DNA of 64,000 nt from an uncultured Gammaproteobacteria bacterium (GTDB lineage: Bacteria; Pseudomonadota; Gammaproteobacteria; Pseudomonadales; Pseudohongiellaceae): positions 62,001-126,000 of the forward strand of contig CAIOZF010000085.1 of assembly GCA_903862645.1 (NCBI GenBank), given 5' to 3'. Each line of letters begins with the position of its first letter. Within the stretch, counting starts at the first letter, position 1. Shown here in pieces: positions 48,076 to 56,322 of the stretch. The notes below the pieces were generated by a model. That model did no database searches, had not been told where the DNA came from, and saw nothing but the letters and a program-made list of their open reading frames with translations. The position numbers were made by a program, and so were the translations under genes.

Positions 48076-49332
48076 CTATTGACCGAGCAAATCCAACGCC
48101 CGCGCATGGTTCCAATCGGCCATGAATATCTGCGACGTACCATCCGCTGTGCGCGTGCTGCTCCACGCCATCTTGTCTCCGGTCGGCGAGAACACCGGCA
48201 GAATGTCGGTGCCCTCGGTGTTCGTCACCCGCACCGGCGCATGCTCACCCAGCGTGTCGACCATGAACAGCTCGAAGTTGGCGTGCCCCAGCACATTGCT
48301 GGAGTAGATGATGTAATCGCCACTCGGATGGAAGTAAGGGCCCCAGGACACCATCGCCGAATCGGTGAGCTGACGCTGATTGGTGCCATCGGCGTTCATC
48401 GTCCAGATCTCGGCGCTGTTGCCATCCGGATTGAAGCGGCGCCAGACGATCTGCTGATTGTCCGCGCTGAAGAACGGCCCACCGTCATAGCCGGGTGATT
48501 GCGTCAGCTGGCGAACATTGCCGCCATCGGCATCCATGAGATACAGGTCCATGAAGTAGGACGCATCGTCCTCGAACAAACGCTGCTCCGCCTGGCTCAG
48601 CGGACGGTTATAAGCCTCGCGGTTGGAGGCGAAGATGATGGTCTGACCGTCGGAAGAATAAGAGCCCTCGGCATCATAGCCGCGTGCGTTGGAAAGATTC
48701 ACCAGCCCGCCGCCATCGGTGTTGGCTTGATAGATCTCGTAGTGTTCGTCATAGTCCCACGCATAGCCACGCTGCACCGCGCTCTCGCGCATCGCTATCT
48801 CGCGCTGCTGCTTGCCGACGGCGTCCGGGTCATCGTGAGTAGAGGAGAACAGGACGAGATCCTGCGTGGGATGAATCCATGAACAGGTGGTCAGCCCGAT
48901 GCCAGGTGACACGCGTGACGTGGTGCCGGCCACAAGATCGCGCACAAATATCTGATAGAAGGGGTTATCGCCTTCCACTTCAGCCTGATAGATCAGCCGG
49001 TTACCGTCGGCACTGAAGTAACCTTCGCCGGAGCGCTTTCCATCGGTGATGAGCTGGTGGGTGTTGAGCAGCAGTTCGCTCTCATAGAGCGGGCCTTCCT
49101 CTGCAGGCGAAGCGGCTGGCGGCGTGTACGCGGCAGTGGCACCGGCCGCGCCATCCGGAGCAGGCACATCGGCAGCGACCGCAGCGGTGGCAGGCTCCTG
49201 ACTGGCGCTGGAGGCGACCGGTGTCTCCTGACTGCAAGCCACAAGAGAAAGGACGCTGAAACAAAGAATACCCAGACGATGTGCGTGCATAGTGATCACC
49301 AGTACGGATTGTAAGAAAAGACTAGCGGCCAC
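48076..49332 (-). CDS. TolB-like/WD40-like (PD40) beta-propeller lipoprotein
   Basis: Lipobox SLVAC; repeats GYFSADGNRLIYQAEVEGDNPFYQIFVRDL, GSYSSDGQTIIFASNREAYN, PVFSPTGDKMAWSSTR; likely start nearer 49290. Confidence 0.8.
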   Translation of the reverse strand: MAASLFLQSVLVITMHAHRLGILCFSVLSLVACSQETPVASSASQEPATAAVAADVPAPDGAAGATAAYTPPAASPAEEGPLYESELLLNTHQLITDGKRSGEGYFSADGNRLIYQAEVEGDNPFYQIFVRDLVAGTTSRVSPGIGLTTCSWIHPTQDLVLFSSTHDDPDAVGKQQREIAMRESAVQRGYAWDYDEHYEIYQANTDGGGLVNLSNARGYDAEGSYSSDGQTIIFASNREAYNRPLSQAEQRLFEDDASYFMDLYLMDADGGNVRQLTQSPGYDGGPFFSADNQQIVWRRFNPDGNSAEIWTMNADGTNQRQLTDSAMVSWGPYFHPSGDYIIYSSNVLGHANFELFMVDTLGEHAPVRVTNTEGTDILPVFSPTGDKMAWSSTRTADGTSQIFMADWNHARALDLLGQ

Positions 49333-49380
49333 TATATCGTCGTGTGGCGTCCCTGCAAAGCATGAATCGTTAGCGCTGGC

Positions 49381-49803
49381 TTAGTGCCCAATCAGCTGGG
49401 CTTCGAGCTGCTCGTCAGGGGTCAGTTTTTTATAGCCGCGCGGGTACGGCCATCCATAGCCCCATCTGAATTTTGAAGGCAAATAGGGCGTGCCACCCAC
49501 GCGCACTCCCGCGAGCATCAGGGAAGCAATCGGCGAATCATCGACCAGAACTACACATTGCTGCAGATCCAGATCGGCTGCGAGACGCTCCTGATAAGTA
49601 CCGCCTTTCCAATACGCAAAATCATGCGCCTCGCAACAACTTAGCCACATCTGCTTCTGCTCGTATGTGCCATCGGGGAAAGCACTGCATCCGTCAGAAG
49701 TGAAGGGTGCCAATACTCCGCTTTGTGCCAGTAGGGGCAGCATGCCAATCAGCGCGAGGCTCAAGGTGAGATACCCAGTCTGCTTTTTCACTTCCACTCT
49801 CAT
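49381..49803 (-). CDS. Small exported protein with phospholipase A2-like CCxxHDxxY motif
   Basis: SDGCSAFPDGTYEQKQMWLSCCEAHDFAYWKGG; ATG (49803) overlaps the TGA of the upstream VIT gene. Confidence 0.6.
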   Translation of the reverse strand: MRVEVKKQTGYLTLSLALIGMLPLLAQSGVLAPFTSDGCSAFPDGTYEQKQMWLSCCEAHDFAYWKGGTYQERLAADLDLQQCVVLVDDSPIASLMLAGVRVGGTPYLPSKFRWGYGWPYPRGYKKLTPDEQLEAQLIGH

Positions 49804-50492
49804 GCAACTACCCCGAATATTGCCCCCACTCCCGCTGTCAATGCCTGCGCCAGCGCCCCCCACAACGCGACGCGCGAGGCTGCTTTGATGATAGGTGCTC
49901 CACCAACCTTGGCAGCCAAAGCGCCCAGCATTGCCAGAAATGCGAGGGAGGTCAGTGATACTGCAATAGTTTGCTGAGGAGGAGGAAATAGCAGTATCAC
50001 AAGAATTGGCAGCAGTGCACCTAAGGCAAAAGTGATTGCAGAAGAGAGTGCCGCCTGAACTGGCCGGGCCTTGAGGATCTCCGATATCCCTAATTCATCC
50101 CGCGCATGGGCGCCAAGAGCATCTTTGGCCATCAACTGCGTTGCAACCCGCCGCGCGAGCTCCAGATCCAACCCGCGCTGAACATAGATATGGGTCAGTT
50201 CTTCGTGTTCATGGACCGGGTCTTCTGCCAGCTCCTTGCGCTCGCGATCCAGATCGGAATTCTCAGTATCCGATTGCGAACTCACCGACACGTATTCACC
50301 CGCCGCCATGGACATCGCACCCGCAACGAGTCCGGCAATGCCGGCAACCATCACGGCTTCGGAATCCGCCCCGGAGGCCAGCACGCCCAGTATCAGGCTG
50401 GCAGTCGAGACAATGCCGTCATTGGCGCCCAACACCGCAGCACGCAGCCAGCCGACCCTGTTGGTCCTGTGTCTTTCGATATGTCTTGCCAT
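49800..50492 (-). CDS. VIT1/CCC1-family transporter
   Basis: RVGWLRAAVLGANDGIVSTASLILGVLASG...GLVAGAMSMAAGEYVSVSSQSDTE. Confidence 0.9.
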   Translation of the reverse strand: MARHIERHRTNRVGWLRAAVLGANDGIVSTASLILGVLASGADSEAVMVAGIAGLVAGAMSMAAGEYVSVSSQSDTENSDLDRERKELAEDPVHEHEELTHIYVQRGLDLELARRVATQLMAKDALGAHARDELGISEILKARPVQAALSSAITFALGALLPILVILLFPPPQQTIAVSLTSLAFLAMLGALAAKVGGAPIIKAASRVALWGALAQALTAGVGAIFGVVA

Positions 50493-50647
50493 TAGCGAAT
50501 ACCCGATTCAAGCATGTCGAGGTAGATGAATTCAGGCGCCTTCACGCCCGCTTTCCGGCGAATCTCCTCTTGCTCAGAGGACTGAAAGAACTTCCTGGCG
50601 GATTCGTGTGATTTCAACTTTGAGAAATGCACACGTGCCAGGGACAT
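50492..50647 (-). CDS. 51-aa ORF coupled to the VIT gene; possible fragment of a small monooxygenase-like protein
   Basis: MSLARVHFSKLKSHESARKFFQSSEQEEIRRKAGVKAPEFIYLDMLESGIR*; TAATG overlap with the VIT start. Confidence 0.35.
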   Translation of the reverse strand: MSLARVHFSKLKSHESARKFFQSSEQEEIRRKAGVKAPEFIYLDMLESGIR

Positions 50648-50742
50648 TCACCGCTCGATAGTTCCACGTTGGCACAGTCGGGATCTTGACCGAGGTCGCT
50701 GAAATGGTTTTAGGCGCGCTCTCTGCGGAGGATGGGTTCAGC

Positions 50743-51795
50743 CTAAAAAGATGCGAGGGCGTTGAAAGGGCTCGCCGTACCGCCTTTGATTGGATTGATC
50801 TGGATCGCTGTTAAAAACTCCCAGCGGTGCAGGCGCGCTGCGGTAGCGGCCACATCCTTCAGATAGCCGTTATCAACGATTGGGAGACCGATGTTTACCT
50901 GTGTCAATTGGTGGATCGGGCGGTTGATGCCTTCCACGCCGGAAGGCTGCACATCGTTCACCGCATCGCCGATCAGAATCGCCACATCTCTCTCCTTCAG
51001 AAACGGCAGCACCGAGGCATGCAAACCGGCTCCGCCTTGGCCGTATGCCCAGGGGCCGAGCGCATCGCGCCGTTCCCAGCGTCCGGTGCGCACGAACAAT
51101 GCATCGCCACTGCTGATTTTTACGCCGGCGAATTCCTCCCAGGCTAACAGGTCCTCTACGTAAATTGGCGTGCTCGGGTCGAGCCATTCCACGCCGCGCA
51201 TGAGAGGAATGTCCACGAGCACACCGCGCGTGACATAAGAGGTACCCATGCGATCGATGCCGAGATCCTCACAACCCGTAGCGGTGAGGTTTTGCGGATA
51301 GCCGTTGAAGATCACAAATTTGCCATCGACCTCGGAACGGTAATGGCACAGCGCATCGATATGAGACAGCATGCCATCGTGCAGTGAGAACTGGATTTCA
51401 TCCAAGGCAAAGCTGGGCTCACCGGTGTCGGGATCGATTCGACTCATCCAGTGTTCGGTCGGGCCGAAGGACTGACTGTCCAGGGATTTCTCTTCAGTGA
51501 CGAAATGCTGCAGCGTCACTGTTTCACCAACCTGCACCAGCGCTGCTGCCTGTCGGGTTTTTTCAGGCGTGATCAGGTTGAGCGTACCGCGCTGGTCATT
51601 CGGCCCCCAGCGACCCCAGTTGGACAGATCGCTCTCCCATTGTTTCAGGGTGTCGAGAGTGACTTTGACTGCCGGGTCCTGGGTTGATGGGTGCGCTGTG
51701 AAATTTTCCTGGCCGAATGCGGGGCTTGACAAAAGCGCTACCAGCAAGAATCCGGTTGCATGTTTCTTTGAATTGCGTTGACTGATCATATACAC
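50743..51795 (-). CDS. Cyclase family protein (kynurenine formamidase-like), exported
   Basis: Signal peptide; GRWGPNDQRGTLNLITPEKTRQAAALV; HDGMLSHIDALCHYRSE; GDALFVRTGRWERRDALGP. Confidence 0.85.
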   Translation of the reverse strand: MYMISQRNSKKHATGFLLVALLSSPAFGQENFTAHPSTQDPAVKVTLDTLKQWESDLSNWGRWGPNDQRGTLNLITPEKTRQAAALVQVGETVTLQHFVTEEKSLDSQSFGPTEHWMSRIDPDTGEPSFALDEIQFSLHDGMLSHIDALCHYRSEVDGKFVIFNGYPQNLTATGCEDLGIDRMGTSYVTRGVLVDIPLMRGVEWLDPSTPIYVEDLLAWEEFAGVKISSGDALFVRTGRWERRDALGPWAYGQGGAGLHASVLPFLKERDVAILIGDAVNDVQPSGVEGINRPIHQLTQVNIGLPIVDNGYLKDVAATAARLHRWEFLTAIQINPIKGGTASPFNALASF

Positions 51796-51990
51796 AGACC
51801 TCGTTTAAAGTACTGGAACAATATGACTGCTGAATAGCCGGCTTGGCAGCGAAGGGACGACTAGGATGCGGTGGAGCTTAACAGGATTTGCGCAGGCGCG
51901 TAATTAAAATGGGGCGGCGCTCTGCCATGAATCGGTCTGAGTTGTTTGCATAGTCTCCTCAATACAACGCAGTTGATATACGGGACATGG

Positions 51991-52569
51991 TTATGCTTCG
52001 CGATTCCCCCGCACATCGTAACAAAGTTCCACCATGCCGTTCTTGTAAGCTTTGACTTCTGTCAGATGCAAGGCAACATCTCTGTCGAGCTTCTCGAAGA
52101 ATGAAATGCCTTCACCGATGAGGATAGGGACTATCGAGTAACGCACTTCGTCGGCGAGCCCCAGGCGAAGGCATTCCGCAGAGACCACTCCGCCCCCTGC
52201 AAACCAGATGCTGCGGAATCGAGGCCGCAGCTTTCCATTTACGAATTGTGCGAGATCGCCTGAGTAGAACTCGATCGTATCCCGTGTCCTTGGCAGCTCG
52301 CGACTGGTCAGGACGAAAATGGGTGTGTCCCCATAAGCCCACCCAAATCCCTGTGCCTCAAAACGAAGTGCGGTCTCATAGGTTCGCGACCCCATGACGT
52401 AACAATCGATTGTCTTGAGAAACGCTTCGACGAATTCGGGGTCCATGCTTTCGCCCTTTGCGAATTCGTCGGACGTTTCGAGCCAGTCGACGCGCCCATC
52501 CTTGCGTGCGATGAAGCCGTCGAGGCTCGCTGCCATGTGGATCGTGACGTGAGAATTAGAGTTTGTCAT
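51991..52569 (-). CDS. Dihydrofolate reductase family protein (RibD C-terminal-like)
   Basis: HMAASLDGFIARKDGRVDWLE; YVMGSRTYETALRF; IWFAGGGVVSAECLRLGLADEVRYSIVPILIGEGISFF. Confidence 0.85.
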   Translation of the reverse strand: MTNSNSHVTIHMAASLDGFIARKDGRVDWLETSDEFAKGESMDPEFVEAFLKTIDCYVMGSRTYETALRFEAQGFGWAYGDTPIFVLTSRELPRTRDTIEFYSGDLAQFVNGKLRPRFRSIWFAGGGVVSAECLRLGLADEVRYSIVPILIGEGISFFEKLDRDVALHLTEVKAYKNGMVELCYDVRGNREA

Positions 52570-52807
52570 CGCCGAAAGTTTCGTTCCATCGTTTTTGAAG
52601 TCATTCGGAATTTCTCCGAAGTCGATTATCTTTTAGTATTTTTCCTGAACAGCCTACCGCTAGTGGTTTGGTATCACGATGCTTTTATCGATAGGTGAGA
52701 TCAAGACAGATAACCTGAGAGACTGTAATTAATTCTGTGTAACCGCCCGATTAGACATACAGTTGAAGCTATTTATTTGAGATTACGCTGGAGTCAAAGC
52801 TAGAAAT

Positions 52808-54427
52808 TCAGAACCTCTCTGCACTCGCCCTCTGCCAATCCTCGGCATAGGGTTCTGGAATGCTCTCGTGTAGGAGTTGGCCCTCACGCAGCAGCGTGTA
52901 GATCTGATCGAAGTGTTTCAGCTCCATGTCGACGCGTTGGAACAGATCGCTGGCCTTGAGGTCGGTCGGGTCGTCGTAGCCCATGGCGCCGCACAACTCC
53001 AGGAATGCGTGCACGGTGCCATGCTGATAGTGGGCGACACGTTTGGATTTGTCCTCGATGTCGACGGCTCTGCCGCGCACCGGGTCCTGGGTGGCGATGC
53101 CGGTCGGACATTTGTTGGTATTGCAGACCTTGGACTGCACGCAGCCCAGCGCCAGCATCATCGAGCGGGCGGCGTTCACAGTGTCGGCACCGACCGCGAT
53201 CTTGCTCAGCATGTCGAAACCGCTCGCGGTTTTGCCGGCGCTGATGATGCGGATGTGCTGGCGCAGTCCGGCGCCTCGCAGGACCTGGTCAACGAAGTAG
53301 GTTGCCTCCAGACAGGGCAGCCCCAGCCGGTTGGAGAACTCCACGGGAGCGGCGCCGGTGCCGCCCTCCGCGCCATCGACGGTGATAAAGTCGGGCAGTA
53401 TTCCTGTGCTCAACATCCCCTTGACGATGCTCATGAACTCACTCTTCTTGCCTATGCACAGTTTGAAACCGGTGGGCTTGCCACCGCTGAGATCGCGCAG
53501 GCGTTGCACAAAATTGAGCAAGCCAACAGGGCTGTCGAACTCAGGGTGGTTCGCGGGCGAGTTCACGGTTTTGCCGACCTCGACCAGCCGAATGAGCGCG
53601 ATCTCCTTCGTCACTTTGGCGCCTGGCAGCACGCCGCCGTGAGAGGGCTTGGCGCCCTGGGAGAGCTTGATCTCAATCATCTTCACCTGTTCGTCGCTGG
53701 CATTGCCGGCGAAGGCCGTATCGTTGAATGTGCCATCCAGATTGCGGCAACCGAAGTAGCCTGTGCCGATCTGCCAGATCAGGTCGCCACCATGTTGTCG
53801 GTGATAAGTACTGATGCTGCCCTCCCCGGTATTGTGCGCGAACTTGCCGATAGCGGCGCCTTTGTTGAGAGCACTGATGGCGTTGCCACTGAGGGCGCCG
53901 AAGCTCATGGCTGAGATGTTTAACAGCGAAGCGCTGTAGGGTTTGGTGCATTGCGGTCCGCCGAACAAGACGCGGGATTTCTCTGGTGGCACCTCGGTGG
54001 CTCTGATGGAGTGAAATACCATGAGGTAGCCCTGCTCCATCAGATTCTGTTCGGTTCCGAAGGGCAGTGTGTCATTGACGTTTTTCGCCCGGCGGTAGAT
54101 GAGGTCGCGTGCCTCGCGGTTGAACGGCGCCTCCTCCAGATTGCTGGCGATGAAGTACTGACGGATCTCCGGGCGAATGCTCTCGAACAGATAGCGCAGG
54201 TTCGCCAATACCGGGTAGTTGCGGCGCAGGTTGCTCTCGCTGGAGTACAGGTCGCGCATGCCAATAGCGACGTACACCACCGCCAGCAGGAACAGTGTCA
54301 GCAGCGCCGGGTGTTCGCTCAGCTCGGCAGGCGTGACATTCCAGTCGGTGGCGGACATCAGCAGCCAGCAACTCAGAGGCAACCAGACGAGGCTGACAAT
54401 CCAGAAGAAACGCACGGCGGGAGTCAT
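52808..54427 (-). CDS. FMN-binding glutamate synthase family protein
   Basis: LNISAMSFGALSGNAISALNKGA; SQGAKPSHGGVLPGAKVT; FITVDGAEGGTGAAPVEFSNRLGLP; CNTNKCPTGIATQDP. Confidence 0.9.
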   Translation of the reverse strand: MTPAVRFFWIVSLVWLPLSCWLLMSATDWNVTPAELSEHPALLTLFLLAVVYVAIGMRDLYSSESNLRRNYPVLANLRYLFESIRPEIRQYFIASNLEEAPFNREARDLIYRRAKNVNDTLPFGTEQNLMEQGYLMVFHSIRATEVPPEKSRVLFGGPQCTKPYSASLLNISAMSFGALSGNAISALNKGAAIGKFAHNTGEGSISTYHRQHGGDLIWQIGTGYFGCRNLDGTFNDTAFAGNASDEQVKMIEIKLSQGAKPSHGGVLPGAKVTKEIALIRLVEVGKTVNSPANHPEFDSPVGLLNFVQRLRDLSGGKPTGFKLCIGKKSEFMSIVKGMLSTGILPDFITVDGAEGGTGAAPVEFSNRLGLPCLEATYFVDQVLRGAGLRQHIRIISAGKTASGFDMLSKIAVGADTVNAARSMMLALGCVQSKVCNTNKCPTGIATQDPVRGRAVDIEDKSKRVAHYQHGTVHAFLELCGAMGYDDPTDLKASDLFQRVDMELKHFDQIYTLLREGQLLHESIPEPYAEDWQRASAERF

Positions 54428-55058
54428 AGGTGGAACGTTCCTGTGAGAGAGGCGGTTTGTTGTTGTTATAGACGCAGTAGCAGCGTTGCCGAGGCTTTGG
54501 TATCTGTCTTGCCTCTCCCTATCAGCACCTTGGATTGGTTCCTCACCTTTATGGCAAAGCTCATGGAAAGATTTTCCGTGAGGTCGAACTGGATCGAGAT
54601 TTCCGAGCGGGTGATGTTGGTTTCGACGCGCATGATGGCTCTATGGAAGTCATCTGCAGGCGTTCCGGATGTGAGGATACCGGCATCGATCGTGTAACTC
54701 CACTCCATATTCGGGCGATTGTGCCGCAGCATGTGTCAATGTTGTCGGTCGCACTCAAAACACCATACCAGCGCTGCGCGGCCAGCACGTCGTCTTTTGA
54801 CGAACGGAACCCGCCCAGTGAGAGCCAGGAGAAGGGCTGATACGCGAGGCTGTCTAACAGTGATTCGCATGGAGTGTCATGCTTTGGTGTCGATTTCGCG
54901 GCATTCGACAAGCCTGAAAAAGGAATAACCAATGCTGATCTAAAAGGGTGCAGCCCCTGTCCCGAAGCCTTTCTGGGGGAGACAGGCTCAGGACGGGGGC
55001 CACCTGACAATCGGTGCTGGAAAGCAGTCGATGGGTCAGTTCGGGCGAACGCCGCTTG

Positions 55059-55085
55059 AATCGCGAGCAGCGCTCGCTCCCACAG
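55059..55085. repeat. REP-like element near the ridA-like stop
   Basis: AATCGCGAGCAGCGCTCGCTCCCACAG. Confidence 0.55.
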
Positions 55086-55089
55086 GCGG

Positions 55090-55566
55090 CTATTGAGGGA
55101 CACGAGCTGCGCGGATCTCGATCTCGACCAGCCAGCCATCCACCACAAGGCCTGCGATCTCTACGACAGAGCGCACTGGCTTCATCGGGTTTGCGTCCGT
55201 TCCGAAGAATTTCTGGAAGCCGCGGTTGAAGCCTGCAAAGTCGAACGTGCCATCCGCACCGGCCACGCCGAAGACACGGACCTGCACGATGTCTGACATC
55301 GACCAGCCCTGGGCTTCCAAGGAGGCTTTGAATTTCTCGAAGGTGTTGGTGGTCTGCTGCTCCATGTCGCCATAGGTGCCGTCAGCCTGGGGTGAGGCGC
55401 CGGCGCCGCTCAGGTACAGAGTCTCAGCACCGGCGGGAATGCTGATGGAGTTGTAGAACATGCGGCCCTCGCCTTCGCGCACGATTTCCTGCGCGCTGGT
55501 CGTCATGGCGAATGACCCTGCCAGCAGGGCAGAGGTCAGTGAAAGCATCTGGATGAATTTCGACAT
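55090..55566 (-). CDS. RidA-family protein with signal peptide (predicted periplasmic)
   Basis: MSKFIQMLSLTSALLAGSFAMTTSAQ then SGAGASPQADGTYGDMEQQTTNTFEKFKASLEAQGWSMSDIVQVRVF...PVRSVVEIAGLVVDGWLVEIEIRAAR. Confidence 0.85.
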   Translation of the reverse strand: MSKFIQMLSLTSALLAGSFAMTTSAQEIVREGEGRMFYNSISIPAGAETLYLSGAGASPQADGTYGDMEQQTTNTFEKFKASLEAQGWSMSDIVQVRVFGVAGADGTFDFAGFNRGFQKFFGTDANPMKPVRSVVEIAGLVVDGWLVEIEIRAARVPQ

Positions 55567-55621
55567 AATCGGTGTCCTCTCGGTCTTGTAAACGGTTGAC
55601 AAAACCACTGCGTTACCTGGT

Positions 55622-56251
55622 TCAGCGTCTCAGGGTGTTGATATAGCTCACCACATCGGTTATCGCCTGCTCGTCACGCAGTCCGGCAGCCATGGCGCGC
55701 ATGGGCGCACCGAAGGTATCAAGCGGATCGGTGCCGCGGTAGCCGGCTTTAAAGTTCTTCAGTTGGGTGACCATGTACCAGTCATTCTGTCCGCGCAGAG
55801 CGGGTGCATTCATGGCCTCGTTGCCCTGGCCATCGGCACCGTGACAGGTGGCGCAGGCCTGATAGAGCTGGCGGCCGTTATCGGCATTGCCATTGGTCAG
55901 GGTCGGGACTGCCGGTTTGTATTCCCAGGTGGCAGCCCAATCGATAATGTCGGCGATATTGGCGTCGGTCAGGATGGCGGCCATCGGCTGCATTTCCAGA
56001 CCTTGTGTGTCATCGGGGTGCGTGCCGCGTCCGCCGGCCCGAAACAGTTCGAGCTGTCTTTGCAGATACCATGGCTCCATACCTGCTAGTCGTGGCGCCT
56101 GAATGCCTTCACTGCCCATGCCATCAGTGCCGTGGCAGGTAAAACAAAAGCGGTGATTAACCGGCTCGTGAGGTGCGGCTGCCCATGTGGTCGACGAGAC
56201 TGCTGCCGTGGTGGCAATAGCTAGCAACATGGCTAAAACATGACGCGTCAT
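55622..56251 (-). CDS. Diheme cytochrome c (cytochrome c4-like)
   Basis: CFTCHGTDGMGSEG and CATCHGADGQGNEA in two repeated domains; signal peptide. Confidence 0.85.
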   Translation of the reverse strand: MTRHVLAMLLAIATTAAVSSTTWAAAPHEPVNHRFCFTCHGTDGMGSEGIQAPRLAGMEPWYLQRQLELFRAGGRGTHPDDTQGLEMQPMAAILTDANIADIIDWAATWEYKPAVPTLTNGNADNGRQLYQACATCHGADGQGNEAMNAPALRGQNDWYMVTQLKNFKAGYRGTDPLDTFGAPMRAMAAGLRDEQAITDVVSYINTLRR

Positions 56252-56269
56252 AAGATGTATTCTCCGGGT

Positions 56270-56297
56270 AAAAAAGGGGTGCCGTACACGGCACCCC
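56270..56297 (-). terminator. Rho-independent terminator for the TonB receptor gene
   Basis: Minus strand: GGGGTGCCGT-GT-ACGGCACCCC-TTTTTT. Confidence 0.85.
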
Positions 56298-56322
56298 TCT
56301 CATTGGCTGACGTTCCTTCTAC

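Noticed and set aside
54466-54732. Possible C-terminal remnant of an outer-membrane beta-barrel protein (LTENLSMSFAIKVRNQSKVLIGRGKTDTKASATLLLRL)
   Set aside because: C-terminus looks barrel-like but the upstream frame breaks and no N-terminal part is recognisable; too weak to list as a feature.
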